Below the pieces are notes generated by a model. It worked only from the letters and a program-made list of their open reading frames with translations, did no database searches and had not been told where the DNA came from. Below are positions 1 through 9,015 of a DNA stretch of 64,000 nucleotides, one piece after another; the first letter of the stretch is position 1, and every line of letters starts with the position of its first letter. Origin of the DNA: Triplophysa rosa (Eukaryota; Chordata; Actinopteri; Cypriniformes; Nemacheilidae); contig NW_026634129.1 in assembly GCF_024868665.1 (NCBI RefSeq), positions 3,969-67,968 of the forward strand, in the 5' to 3' direction. The position numbers and the translations under genes are program-made.

Positions 1-1331
1 GTCAAGGTAGATAATGAAATATATGGGTTTGGCACAGTCATTGTGGGTGTTACCACAATGGAATTGATATTTCTTAGATCATGTACCAATCTGTACTTGT
101 TAGTTCCTGGTTTTGGCACAGGAAAAATTGGTGTGTTCCAATCTGAAATATAGGGTGTTATAACTCCCCTTTCCATTAGTCCAGCGACAGTGGTGGCTAC
201 ACCTTGTTCTGCCTCTGGTTTGTTATGATACTGTGGGACCCAAATGGGTGAATTGGTTTTTATGCTGAAACTTACAGGTTTAATGTTACAAAATCCTACA
301 TCTGTTGGTCCCTGAGACCATAAATCATTTGGTAATGAATCTATCATGTTCTGTGCTTCCTCAGCATCAGTTCTTTCCCTGCCATGACATCTGGAAATCT
401 GTTTGTGTGTTAAAATTCCTGTGTCTTCTGTTGGGTCCTGGACCCAATATGCTTTCTGTGTCTCAGAATAAAGGATACCCCTTCTCTCTGTGGGTTCCCA
501 GTCTGTTGTTGCTAATAGTCTCTTAGTCATGTTGCCTAGCTCCCTAGCTTCATGATTTGGATGTAATGCCAAAGAAATGTGTGGTACAGCTGTGTCAGAC
601 ATTTCATACCATTTTATTTGTTCCTCAGTTAAGTTGACAGGTGTGACTACTCCTTCTTTCCCTACCATGATGCCAGATCCCTGGATCACCCATTTGCTGT
701 CTTCAATGTCCTGAAAAAGATCTTGATATTGTGTTGTGTCATTCCTATCATAAAATAAGGTACAGTGTAATGGGTCAATTGGTGGTAGGAAAATGTCTAT
801 GTTTGTGATCCATTGGCGATGTTCATTATACCTAGATACTACACTGTTTGGGGCTACACTGAGATCTAATTCAACCCAATAGATATCTGCATCTTCCGAC
901 TCACCACATGATGTCAGCATCCACTGACTGTCTGTTGTGTGACCTGAAAGTGAACAATTTGTTTGTGAACCGTCAGGAAATTTAACTATGACCCCTTCTG
1001 GTGAACATAGGATACTTGCTCCTAATTTGATCAATAAATCTCTTCCTAAAAGGGGGATGGGTGCATTACAGGAGTACAGGAATGAGTGTGTCAATATTTG
1101 TTTGTTAACTTGTACTTTTAACAATTTTGTCATAGGCCATTTTTGTACCACACCAGAGAACCCTATTACTCCAACTGAACGGTTTGTGAGATCACTAGTA
1201 TCAATGGTGCCTTTTGTAACAGTAGAGTAAGTAGCTCCAGTATCGACCAGAGCTTTTAGTGGTGTTTGGTTTACCACTATTTCCATGAGAGGTTCAGCCA
1301 ATCCTCTCATGGTAGTTCTCTGTGGGCCCCT
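1..1331 (-). CDS. pol: ERV pol, partial: aspartic protease and N-terminal reverse transcriptase
   Basis: This frame is open from the gag stop to the window edge (about 443 codons) and lies in the same frame as gag. It has no start of its own, so it is expected to be made as a Gag-Pol fusion by stop-codon readthrough. The retroviral protease active site LVDTGATYS is intact, with the DTG codons at 1236-1244. A linker of about 250 residues follows, and then a typical RT entry region with WNTPIFPVPKPGTNKYR and VHDLRNIN near the left edge. RT catalytic motifs, RNase H and integrase would be beyond the window. In life the protease would cut Gag and Gag-Pol, and RT would copy genomic RNA into DNA. 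I see no frameshift or premature stop in this part. Confidence 0.88.
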
Positions 1332-1334
1332 TCA
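1283..1334 (-). promoter_or_regulatory. Candidate gag stop readthrough element: UGA plus 10-bp hairpin
   Basis: Gag ends at a TGA whose bases are 1334-1332. Nineteen bases further along the minus strand there is a perfect 10-bp inverted repeat (1303-1312 against 1283-1292) with a 10-base loop. Pol continues in the same frame. Gammaretroviruses use a stop codon followed by a structured RNA to direct readthrough, so this is a good candidate for the equivalent signal. The spacer is longer than the 8 bases of murine leukaemia virus, and I cannot verify a pseudoknot. Confidence 0.55.
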
Positions 1335-3455
1335 ACATTCCTCCGCCCCACCCTCCGGGCCCCATGTTGGGTGCACAGGCACCTGTAGGTTGGAGGGTGA
1401 CGAGAGGCGTTGCCCCGGGTTGTGTGGGGTTTGTGGTCCCCCGCCAAGACCACCGGAACCACCTCTATGAGGACCCCATCCCCCCGCAGGTGGACCGTTA
1501 TATTGACCTTGTGGCTGTGATTGGTGTTCTGGACAATCTCTGAACCAATGTCCATTTTTGCCACACCCAAAGCACTGATTCCCGTTCTGCCCCCCTCTCC
1601 CTTGGCGTCCCTGTCTTTGGCCATTTCCTCTCCAAGGGGGTCCCTGCCTACGATTGTGGCCTTGGGCATAACGTTGGTTGTTAAATGGATGTTGGTATTT
1701 GGGTCCTCCAAAGGGAGAACCACTGTAAGGTGGGCCTTGGTATGGGTCTATGGGTTGGGGTGCATTAGTTGCTTGTTGTGACATTTGTTTGGTCTTTTTT
1801 GTTGTTCCCTCACTCTTAGCCTTCTCTAATTGTAATTTCAACAGTTGTGTTTTGACTTTCTCTAATTCTTCTTCTTCTTTGCTGACCCTCTCTACAGCCC
1901 TATCAGTGTGGTGCACTAAATGTCTTTCCCATACTTCATTAGTTGCAACTGGAATGTCTGGGTTATTCTCCATGGATTGTTTAACTCCATTTGGAGCTCC
2001 TGTCATGACTGCTGTTCTGAATATGTCTCTTGTTACCGGATTAATTAGACTATTTTCTTCAACCATTTGTTCCCATTCAGCAGCACAACGAAAATAATAG
2101 GCTGCTCCAGTCTCACCTGGTTTGATACGGAATTTAATGTTTTGGTACACAGTTGGTGGTACAGGATATAAGCGTCTTAATGCTCCGCCAACATCAGTGC
2201 TTACCCTGACGAATAGAGTCTCATTTGGTTCTCGTACAATGCCAGCTTCCACTTCTAAACCCTGCATTTGTGAGGCTGTCAGTATTTGTCCTAACAGGCA
2301 TCTCAAGTCACCCAAAGCCAAACAAGTTCCATGACATAGGGTGGTTAATTTACTTAGCCATCTGCTGCCCCCAGAGGTAATAGGTGGTAGTTTACTCACT
2401 ATTGCTGTCATATCACTATGTGACCATGGTTGGTACTGCAAATTCCCACCTGGTCTCTGCATCAATGGTGCCTGTATCTGAGGTGCCATTATTTGATTAC
2501 CTGGACCATATAAAACAAGCTCTTTTTCCCATGGACCCTGCTTGCTTCTCAATCTAGTTGCTATAGGTCCATCTACAATCATATCTCCTGTAATTTGCAC
2601 CTTAAGTGATTCTTCCTGTTTGTTAAGACAACGGGGTGTTGATGTATGTTTTGGTTTTGGTGTGCGTAATGGTTCCTTACTCTTATCCTCTTCCTCTCTG
2701 TCATCATCATCTTCCCCTCCCTCATCAGTTGAGTCCGCTCCCTCACTATTCTGAGTATTCTCCACTTCTTTTATGACTGCTTTGGCTTTATGTAATGTGT
2801 CATCCACATCCTTCTTTACTGCCTTAACCAGGTGGTCAAATCTCTGTTCCAAAGCCTGTATCTGGTTTGTAACTCCTGTTAAGTCTACATCTACTTCTCC
2901 ACTGTTTATCTCTACCACCATCTGCTGGTGAGACGGCTCATATGACGGAGGATGGCTTAATGAAGGATATATTGAAGGTATGTGTTTCTGAAGGGGAGGA
3001 GCTGTTGGGTTAGTCTGAATGCTTCCTGTTTTGTCTTCATTTCTCTCTCTAGCTGCTGAGATGTTCACGTCCTGTTTCTGTGTGCTGAGTGCCGTAGCTG
3101 TTAATGCCACTCTAGTCCATACCCTCAAGTTCTTTTTTAAACTTTCTTCTTCACTTCTGTGTTTTCCTGCATTATACCACTTAACTTTGTCTTTCTCTTC
3201 AACATGTCTACGTAACTTATTATGGGCTTTCTTTTCCATCTCTCTAACTTTTGGCGCAAGAGGAGTCACAATTTTTTCCTCTCTGCCCCACCCTTGATCA
3301 TCACACAACGCTATCCAACATTTATCAATCTCTTTCTGTCTTTTCTTTCCGTCTTCTGGCTCAGTCTGTGCTAAAAGCATATTTGTAACATTTTGCCACT
3401 GCACCATTACTGGCGGACATCCGTATTTATCACATTCTTTCTGAAATTCAGCCAT
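1332..3455 (-). CDS. gag: ERV Gag polyprotein (707 aa)
   Basis: This is an intact reading frame for a retroviral Gag structural precursor. A longer frame begins at a GTG at 3479; the first ATG is at 3455 and is the likelier start (MAEFQKEC), giving 707 residues. There is no glycine at position 2, so classical myristoylation is not expected. Residues 1-130 are a charged matrix-like region. PTAP (150-153) and PPSY (169-172) are late-domain motifs of the kinds that bind TSG101 and NEDD4-type ligases. About 190-260 is acidic and possibly coiled-coil. Roughly 330-560 is capsid-like. A Gln/Lys-rich helix follows, then an Arg/Gly-rich nucleocapsid with one zinc knuckle CFGCGKNGHWFRDC at 628-641 (CX2CX4HX4C). 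It ends in TGA directly before in-frame pol. Confidence 0.93.
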   Translation of the reverse strand: MAEFQKECDKYGCPPVMVQWQNVTNMLLAQTEPEDGKKRQKEIDKCWIALCDDQGWGREEKIVTPLAPKVREMEKKAHNKLRRHVEEKDKVKWYNAGKHRSEEESLKKNLRVWTRVALTATALSTQKQDVNISAARERNEDKTGSIQTNPTAPPLQKHIPSIYPSLSHPPSYEPSHQQMVVEINSGEVDVDLTGVTNQIQALEQRFDHLVKAVKKDVDDTLHKAKAVIKEVENTQNSEGADSTDEGGEDDDDREEEDKSKEPLRTPKPKHTSTPRCLNKQEESLKVQITGDMIVDGPIATRLRSKQGPWEKELVLYGPGNQIMAPQIQAPLMQRPGGNLQYQPWSHSDMTAIVSKLPPITSGGSRWLSKLTTLCHGTCLALGDLRCLLGQILTASQMQGLEVEAGIVREPNETLFVRVSTDVGGALRRLYPVPPTVYQNIKFRIKPGETGAAYYFRCAAEWEQMVEENSLINPVTRDIFRTAVMTGAPNGVKQSMENNPDIPVATNEVWERHLVHHTDRAVERVSKEEEELEKVKTQLLKLQLEKAKSEGTTKKTKQMSQQATNAPQPIDPYQGPPYSGSPFGGPKYQHPFNNQRYAQGHNRRQGPPWRGNGQRQGRQGRGGQNGNQCFGCGKNGHWFRDCPEHQSQPQGQYNGPPAGGWGPHRGGSGGLGGGPQTPHNPGQRLSSPSNLQVPVHPTWGPEGGAEEC

Positions 3456-4332
3456 TTTACACACAATTGTACTGTTCACAATCTTTTACAGCCTTATGTA
3501 TTCCAATTTATAGTATAAGGTGGTCTTTGTGACCAGTTTTCCGAATTAATTCACTTAATTACCGACGCAACGTCTCAGTTTCTCAACGAGTCTCTGTGAC
3601 GCAACGTCTTTTCTTCAATCGCCTTTATCAGTCTTCACATTCAACTCTTGACATTTAACACACAACAAACAATTTTGGAATATTCCTTTACGAGTTCGCC
3701 GACTCGTGGGACTCTAACCCGACAGAATTTACGATATCTTTCAATCGAGGGCCTCAAACCCGACAGAATTTACGATTCATTTAAATCGAGGGCCTCAAAC
3801 CCGGCAGAATTTACGATTTATTAAAAATCGAGGGCCTCAAACCCGGAAGAATTTACGATTTATTAAAAATCGAGGGCCTCAAACCCGGCAGAATTTACGA
3901 TTTATTAAAAATCGAGGGCCTCAAACCCGGAGGATTTACGATTTATTAAAAATCGAGGGCCTCAAACCCGGCAGAATTTACGATTTATTAAAAATCGAGG
4001 GCCTCAAACCCGGAGAATTTACGATTTATTAAAAATCGAGGGCCTCAAACCCGGAAGAAACGTCTCACAATTTCCTTATGTGACGCAACGTCTTACAGTA
4101 ATGTCTTTTTAAATCTGATTTCTCAAAACTTCTTTTTTATAATTTACTTGTACTTACTCGGAATGTTCATCAAATTCAACACAGCAATTTAGGTATATTC
4201 AATAGCAGAATTTTGAATAAACAGGCTTCTGCTTACCTTTTATTTTTAGGTCGACCTGTGTGTTGAATCTGAATTCGTTCCGAACGAAATTGGCAGAAAA
4301 TGCCTTCGTCTCTCATCAAATCACGTCTCGTC
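3456..4332 (-). other. ERV untranslated leader
   Basis: This is the non-coding stretch between the primer site and gag. It holds the 42-bp tandem repeats at 3710-4058 and three copies of the motif GACGCAACGTCT (near 3563, 3599 and 4082), two on the gag side and one on the LTR side of the tandem array. Packaging signals usually lie here, but none can be identified by eye. No open frame is convincing. Confidence 0.7.
3710..4058. repeat. 42-bp tandem repeat, about 8.5 copies, in the ERV leader
   Basis: The unit on the plus strand runs CGAGGGCCTCAAACCCGGCA followed by an AT-rich half containing ATTTACGATTTATTAAAAAT. Most copies are 41-42 bp with one-base variants; the copy nearest gag is divergent and shorter. 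Each unit has the palindrome GAGGGCCTC. Array length probably varies between insertions. Confidence 0.93.
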
Positions 4333-4354
4333 AAATCACGTCTCGGGGTCACCA
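4333..4354 (-). promoter_or_regulatory. Primer-binding site, tRNA-Trp type with a 2-base insertion
   Basis: On the plus strand the site reads AAATCACGTC-TC-GGGGTCACCA. Without the central TC it equals the last 20 bases (CCA included) of a vertebrate tRNA-Trp as I remember it, so the minus strand is complementary to that primer. It begins two bases from the LTR edge, which is the normal spacing. tRNA-Trp is also the primer of avian sarcoma/leukosis viruses. Confidence 0.72.
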
Positions 4355-4356
4355 TT

Positions 4357-4758
4357 TGTTGGACTTTAAAGGCAGTCCTGCATGTTCAAAAATTTGCACG
4401 AGACGTTTCTCCAAAATTAAGCAGAAGTTTTATTATCAGATGTAAAAAGGAGTAACAAAGCTTTGGGTTGCCAGTAAATCACCACTCTCTCCACCACAAG
4501 CCAACAACCAAAATATTCAAATACACCCATATTTATAAAGTATGTGACGTCGCTCTATCTTCTGACTCCTCCTCTGCTTTTTGCTCCCTTTCCACCAATC
4601 ACCATACGCCACGTTTATCTGCGTAGTTCCTGAAAAATAAAACCTTCTCAAAACATACATCCTGTGGTCGGTCTCTAGTATTGAGGAATGTTCTCGGCCC
4701 CTCCCCCAAGGAGTGGTCTCCTAAAAACAGTTTATTGTGGCCGGACAACACACCAACA
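4357..4758 (-). mobile_element. 5' LTR of the endogenous retrovirus
   Basis: The edges are TGTTGG at 4357 and CCAACA ending at 4758, about 402 bp. On the minus strand a TATA box (TATAAAT) lies at 4532-4538 with a CRE-like TGACGTC-type half site just upstream near 4545-4551, and AATAAA lies at 4428-4433, so transcription start and polyadenylation fall in a plausible R region. The outer edge is uncertain: an alternative CA end at 4750 or 4767 is possible because the second LTR is outside the window. Confidence 0.75.
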
Positions 4759-5139
4759 TTCTTAACATTCCTTTAGTAAAAAGAAAACACTCAACCATCT
4801 AATGCTTTTAATTATGTAGCGTTGTTTCTTAATCCTATGATTCATTAAAACACATCACAACTCATGATTACACTCAAAACATATGTAGTGGATTAATTCA
4901 TAACACTTCTCTTCTGTATGACTTTGTGTGTGTGTGTTTATCTAGATAATAAATGACTCCATCCCCCAACTTTCTGTTCTCTCTGCCTGCCACAGCAACC
5001 CCCCACCGAGCGAAACAGAAAGCACATGACAAAAACACACATCTTAATGAAACAAATGAAAGAAAACACTTATTGATTATATTGATATTTAAATCATACT
5101 TTTATCTAAAAAATATTCCCACAATACCTGTACTTATTA
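4759..5139. other. AT-rich intergenic sequence
   Basis: No gene or clear repeat unit is visible here; it contains a short (TG)n run near 4926-4937. Confidence 0.5.
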
Positions 5140-5550
5140 AATAGATACTAGTACCTATTTGTTAGATACTAGTTCGTTTTGATTAGATACTAGCATTTAT
5201 TCATTAAATACTAGTACTTATTAAATAGATACTAGTCCTTATTTATTTGATACTAGTACTTATTACATCAGTGACTAGTAATTATTCCATTGTTACTAGT
5301 AACACATTTCAGTTTTTTGCCATTGACTTCTATGGAGATCTGTCATTTAGATATCAGCTATTCAGTTCTGTCTTCCAATAGTCACTAGTACCTACTTATT
5401 AGGTACTAGTATTTATTCATAAGGTACTGATACTTATTTATTAGGTACTAGTACATATTTTCAAGATACTAGAGCCTGCCAAACAGATACCAAAGCTTAT
5501 TTTTTAGGTAGCACTTATTAATTGGATACTTGTACCCATTAAGTATACTG
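5140..5550. repeat. ACTAGTA satellite, block A (left of solo LTR)
   Basis: There are about a dozen diverged copies of a ~21-bp unit of the type GATACTAGTACTTATTNATTA, each centred on the palindrome TACTAGTA. A unique stretch of about 60 bp (5310-5370) interrupts it. The block continues after the solo LTR at 6281-6440. Confidence 0.85.
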
Positions 5551-5554
5551 TATA

Positions 5555-6280
5555 TGTTGCGATCCCAGCCTTCTTGGGGTCTGTGTCGTGCGTGGTTTGT
5601 GTTTTGTTTTGTCGAACATGTGGAGTGCCGTTTGACAGCTCTCCACGTGTCCGGTGTCTGCGTCATTCACCCGCCCTCGTGTTTCCCTGTCAGGCTTCCC
5701 GACTCACCGGCTCTCATCACTCTCACCCGTAGCTCCTTTTCTAATTAGTATTCATCCCCTGTTCTCATATTTACCCCACACCTGCAGCTTATTCCTTATT
5801 TGTAGACCTTCCTATTTATCCCCTTTCGTCTTCTCGTCTTGTGTCAGACCGTACTTGTTACTTACGCCTATTCTGACTGCCCCAGTGCTAGCGTGTCTAG
5901 TACCGTAGAAGCCTTTTTGATCCTAGTCCTAGTCCTAGTCCTAGTCTTGCTCGTCGTGATTTCTCGTTTTTGTGGCTCCTCGAAGCCGTTTTACTTTGTC
6001 TCCTGCTTAGCCTCCTTTTCTGTTATTTTTTGCTCTCTGCCCCGCAGCGCTCCTGGACCCGGACCTCTCCTTCCACACTTCTACCGTCCAGCCACGCTCG
6101 GTGGCTCCTGCTTCACGGGTGCCGCTTCTCTCCATTGCGGGTCTTCGCATCGGACCGAGCACCCTCCCGTGGACTATCGCCTGCCGGTGGCACCACATAC
6201 ATTATTGTGTTGCCTTTATTGTGAACAATAAAGTGTACTGTTTCACCCGCAACTGAGTCTACCGTTTCTGTACCATGACA
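5555..6280 (+). mobile_element. Solo LTR-like element inside the ACTAGTA satellite
   Basis: The insert begins TGTTGCGATCC and ends CCATGACA. It carries an AATAAA at 6227-6232 about 50 bp from its end, as expected for an LTR, and a (TAGTCC)n run at 5919-5948. Flanking sequence is TATA on the left and ATATA on the right, so the target duplication is 4-5 bp and imperfect. The satellite resumes immediately on both sides. It is related in layout to the TGTCA...TGACA LTRs elsewhere in the window but lacks their 5' hairpin head. Reading frames inside are not coding-like. Confidence 0.65.
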
Positions 6281-6438
6281 ATATACTGGTATTTATTCTA
6301 TTGATACTAGTACTTATTAATTAGATACTAGTACTTATTTATCAGAAACTTATACATGTTTATCAGCTACTAGTACTTATTAGATTTATACTAGTGCCTA
6401 TTCACTAGATACAAGTACTCTTTCCAATAGTGACTAGT
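6281..6438. repeat. ACTAGTA satellite, block A (right of solo LTR)
   Basis: About six more copies of the same ~21-bp unit in the same orientation as 5140-5550. This shows that one array was split by the LTR insertion. Confidence 0.85.
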
Positions 6439-6624
6439 AAGATATTAGGCTTGTTCGACTTGATGTGGCTCCGCAAGATCCGACAGGCGGAAGACATCAA
6501 AGTACCGCGAGAGGGATTCTAAACCAAATTTTTTACAGTTTTTGAATCGCTCTCGCGGTACGTTGATGTCGTCCGCCTGTCGGGTCTTGTGGCGCCGTAT
6601 CAAGTCGAACAAGCCTAATATCTT
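6439..6624. repeat. Foldback MITE: 81-bp inverted arms, 24-base loop
   Basis: Arms 6439-6519 and 6544-6624 are reverse complements with only a handful of mismatches. The termini are AAGATATTAGGCTTGTTCGA and its complement. The arms are GC-rich with several CpGs, unlike the AT-rich flanks. The left end abuts the satellite. No protein is encoded. A miniature inverted-repeat transposon is the likeliest identity; a hairpin RNA precursor is the alternative. Confidence 0.85.
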
Positions 6625-7072
6625 AAAAAAACATTTCGAAACAAGATGGTATACAGTTTACATTAAAAACAGACAAGAAAAAATAATAAAAGATAATACA
6701 AACAAAACAACAAAGACACAAAAGAAAGAAAAAAAATCAAAATGTTCAATCCATCCATATTAATAAATTCAAAACAAAAAATATAATTTATATTATCGAA
6801 TAAGTCTAACAAAATTCCAGCTTTTTATTATTTGCTTTTGACAGCATTTTTAAATATTGTCCCAAATAATTCGTAAATACTACAAACAATTAAAAAAATT
6901 ACATTTGGGAATTAAATTCTTAGCTAACAAAAGTTATTAATATGAAAAAAAAGTTTGACCTGATTTTTCACAGTTTCCATATTACATTTTTTATAAACGA
7001 CATGTTAAATTCACAACATTTTACTCATTTAACCACAATTATTGCACTTTGTCCAGGAATTATAGGGAAAAA
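6625..7072. other. AT-rich intergenic sequence
   Basis: The stretch is A-rich next to the hairpin, with no gene, tandem repeat or transposon edge that I can support. Confidence 0.5.
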
Positions 7073-7464
7073 TAGGGTCTGTGTTTTCTGGAAATGAGTT
7101 ACAGAATTTACACAATAGAATTTACACAGAATTTACACAATATAGGAACTCCCCAGAAGGATAAATATCACATACAATTTTGAAATGTATTTTTTTGGGG
7201 GGAGATAAACTGTAAACTTGAAATAGGACGTTCTAAGTTTAAGCATTTGTTTGTCAAAGAACATATCTAAATTCTTGCCTTGACATGGTTGAGAGTTTGT
7301 CTAATATACAATTTAGAACATTTCTCATTTTTAAACTCAGTTGGCCCAAGAAAAATGCGATAAAAAACGTGAACGCAATCTATTCCATTGCTGCCGTTTC
7401 CAGTCGACTCAACAGCGTGATTTGGGAAGTGTCCGTCTTGACTGCGCTGTTTTCACTCCTCCCC
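7073..7464 (-). repeat. Dispersed repeat R, copy 1
   Basis: This is the reverse complement of 44193-44562, recognisable along its length (for example the segment near the CTCCTCCCC end and the TTTACACAATATAGGAAC segment). Identity is unknown. Its inner edge is where the 4.7-kb foldback element begins. Confidence 0.75.
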
Positions 7465-7679
7465 TATGGGATCAGAATTGTTGCATTATTCTGAATAAAT
7501 AAACTATGATCCGCAAATAAATATAGAGAGTTTCACAATTTTTTTTAAAATCCACATATGCACAAAAAGCGAACCATAAATATATGTTAGACGTTCCACA
7601 AAAAGAAATGGAATTCACAAACAAATACAATGAGATTTGCAAATAAAAAATATTTACAAATTTATTTTAATGGCACTTA

Positions 7680-7800
7680 TTTGTAGATCGCTTTCTGCAC
7701 ATTTGTGGATCTCTTTCTGCGCATTTGTGAATCGCTGCACGCATTTGTGGATCAGTGCACGCATTTGTGGATGGCTCTCTGTGCATTTGTGGATTTTGAA
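7680..7800. repeat. GCATTTGTGGAT short tandem repeat, left arm
   Basis: About six units of 20-24 bp built on GCACATTTGTGGATC or GCGCATTTGTGAATC. The inverted counterpart is at 11800-11940 in the right arm with a slightly different copy composition. Confidence 0.8.
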
Positions 7801-8165
7801 ACATTTCTAACGTCAAGACGTGCGCACGATCCACAAATAGGTGGACTCCGCCCACTATCTACGCAAGCCAATCGGGTAACTTCCGCTTGTCCAATAGGGC
7901 ACGTTCTAACTTCAGCCAATCACGTTTTGCTCTGCACTGCACTGCACTAAGATTCAGGGAGCTAACATGGTGGCTAGCGGCGGTCTAAAATGCGTGATAC
8001 TGTATATGAAGAACGACTGAAACGTTTATGACTTGATAACAGCGTACATGGACTGGGGTGGACAATCCCCATCCCCGTGACTGATTTGGTCCGCTGCCAG
8101 CCAGCCGTTTTTTTGTCTTTATGTACCAAAGTGATATATTCCGATTTTGTCATTCGATAAAATAT

Positions 8166-8719
8166 TGTCACGCTCGGGCGTGGCTAAAGAACCCAGATGC
8201 AGGCAGGCAGTGATGAAGGGGTTGATAGAAATATTTTATTTACAAACCAAGAACAAAACCAAAACCCACGAGGGGGTGTCAAAAACAGGAACGAACTAAA
8301 ACACCAAACTAGAAACCAAACACCTCCCTAGGTGGGGAAGAACAAAACACGACACAACGTCCAGGGGCAGGAAAACCCCCAAAAAACGGTATAAGCATAC
8401 GGGACACGGGACAAGTATACACAGCACATCGAACGTACATTCACACACACAATCCACGAACACAAGACAAAGAAACAAGAGGGTATTTAAAGGGAAGACA
8501 AACAAAGGATGATTAACACAGGGCATGTGTGGCTAATAAAACACTCAGGGAAAGATAACAAGGAAACGAGATGGCGGGAACAAAGACGCGGACCGGAGAG
8601 AAAGAGTATGGAAGGCCGAAAGGACAATAATCTCTCTCTCCACATAAAACCTAAGGCTTTGTCATGGCTCTGCTACAAGACCAAGAATAAACATGACATG
8701 AAGAAGCAGAGTCATGACA
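8166..8719 (-). mobile_element. Solo LTR inserted in the left arm, 6-bp target duplication
   Basis: The insert starts TGTCACGC and ends CATGACA, flanked by AAATAT at 8160-8165 and 8720-8725. The right arm shows the uninterrupted site (near 11427-11440), so the insertion is proven by its empty counterpart. Read on the minus strand, it opens with the hairpin head shared by the family (TGTCATGACTCTGC ... GCAGAGCCATGACA) and has an AATAAA-type signal near its 3' end. Confidence 0.9.
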
Positions 8720-9015
8720 AAATATAATCTGTTTCCCCGATACTGCATGGGTAGGCAGCTAGTTCGCGCCACACATTCAGCGCGTGCCTCCTTTCAATGT
8801 GTGCAACGTTTGCATTGCAATGCGCTGCAGCTGTCGGTGTACTACCAGTATAACGATGGTAGAATTAACATGGGGGAAATCATCAGGTCTGTGAATTTGT
8901 ATGTCATTCATAATTAAAAGTAAAACTTAATTTAATCAGTCGTCTAGGTTTATCCCATTCCTGAATGATCCATGCTGTGGTTAAACTACTGTCTAACTCT
9001 TTGCCACAACAAAGC

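Larger units (their letters stand above)
1..4758 (-). mobile_element. Endogenous retrovirus, 5' part (LTR to start of RT), runs off left edge
   Basis: Read on the minus strand, the order is LTR, primer-binding site, leader, gag, stop codon, protease and the N-terminal part of reverse transcriptase. The 3' part of pol, any env gene and the 3' LTR would lie left of base 1 and cannot be judged. Gag and the visible pol are open throughout, which suggests a fairly young copy. The same-frame stop between gag and pol and the start of the RT domain resemble gammaretrovirus-like and epsilonretrovirus-like fish elements. That placement is inference from domain order, not a database match. Confidence 0.9.

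Noticed and set aside
1307..3297. Plus- and minus-strand frames of 60-138 codons across the ERV gag
   Set aside because: They are shadows of the intact 707-codon gag and have no motifs of their own.
3456..3479. Upstream extension of gag to position 3479
   Set aside because: The codon at 3479 is GTG; the first ATG is at 3455, so the eight extra residues are not assumed.
3710..4058. CRISPR array
   Set aside because: The repeats are directly adjacent 42-bp units without unique spacers, inside a vertebrate retroviral leader.
5140..6438. CRISPR-like regular short repeats
   Set aside because: Units are contiguous satellite copies with diverged sequence and no spacers.
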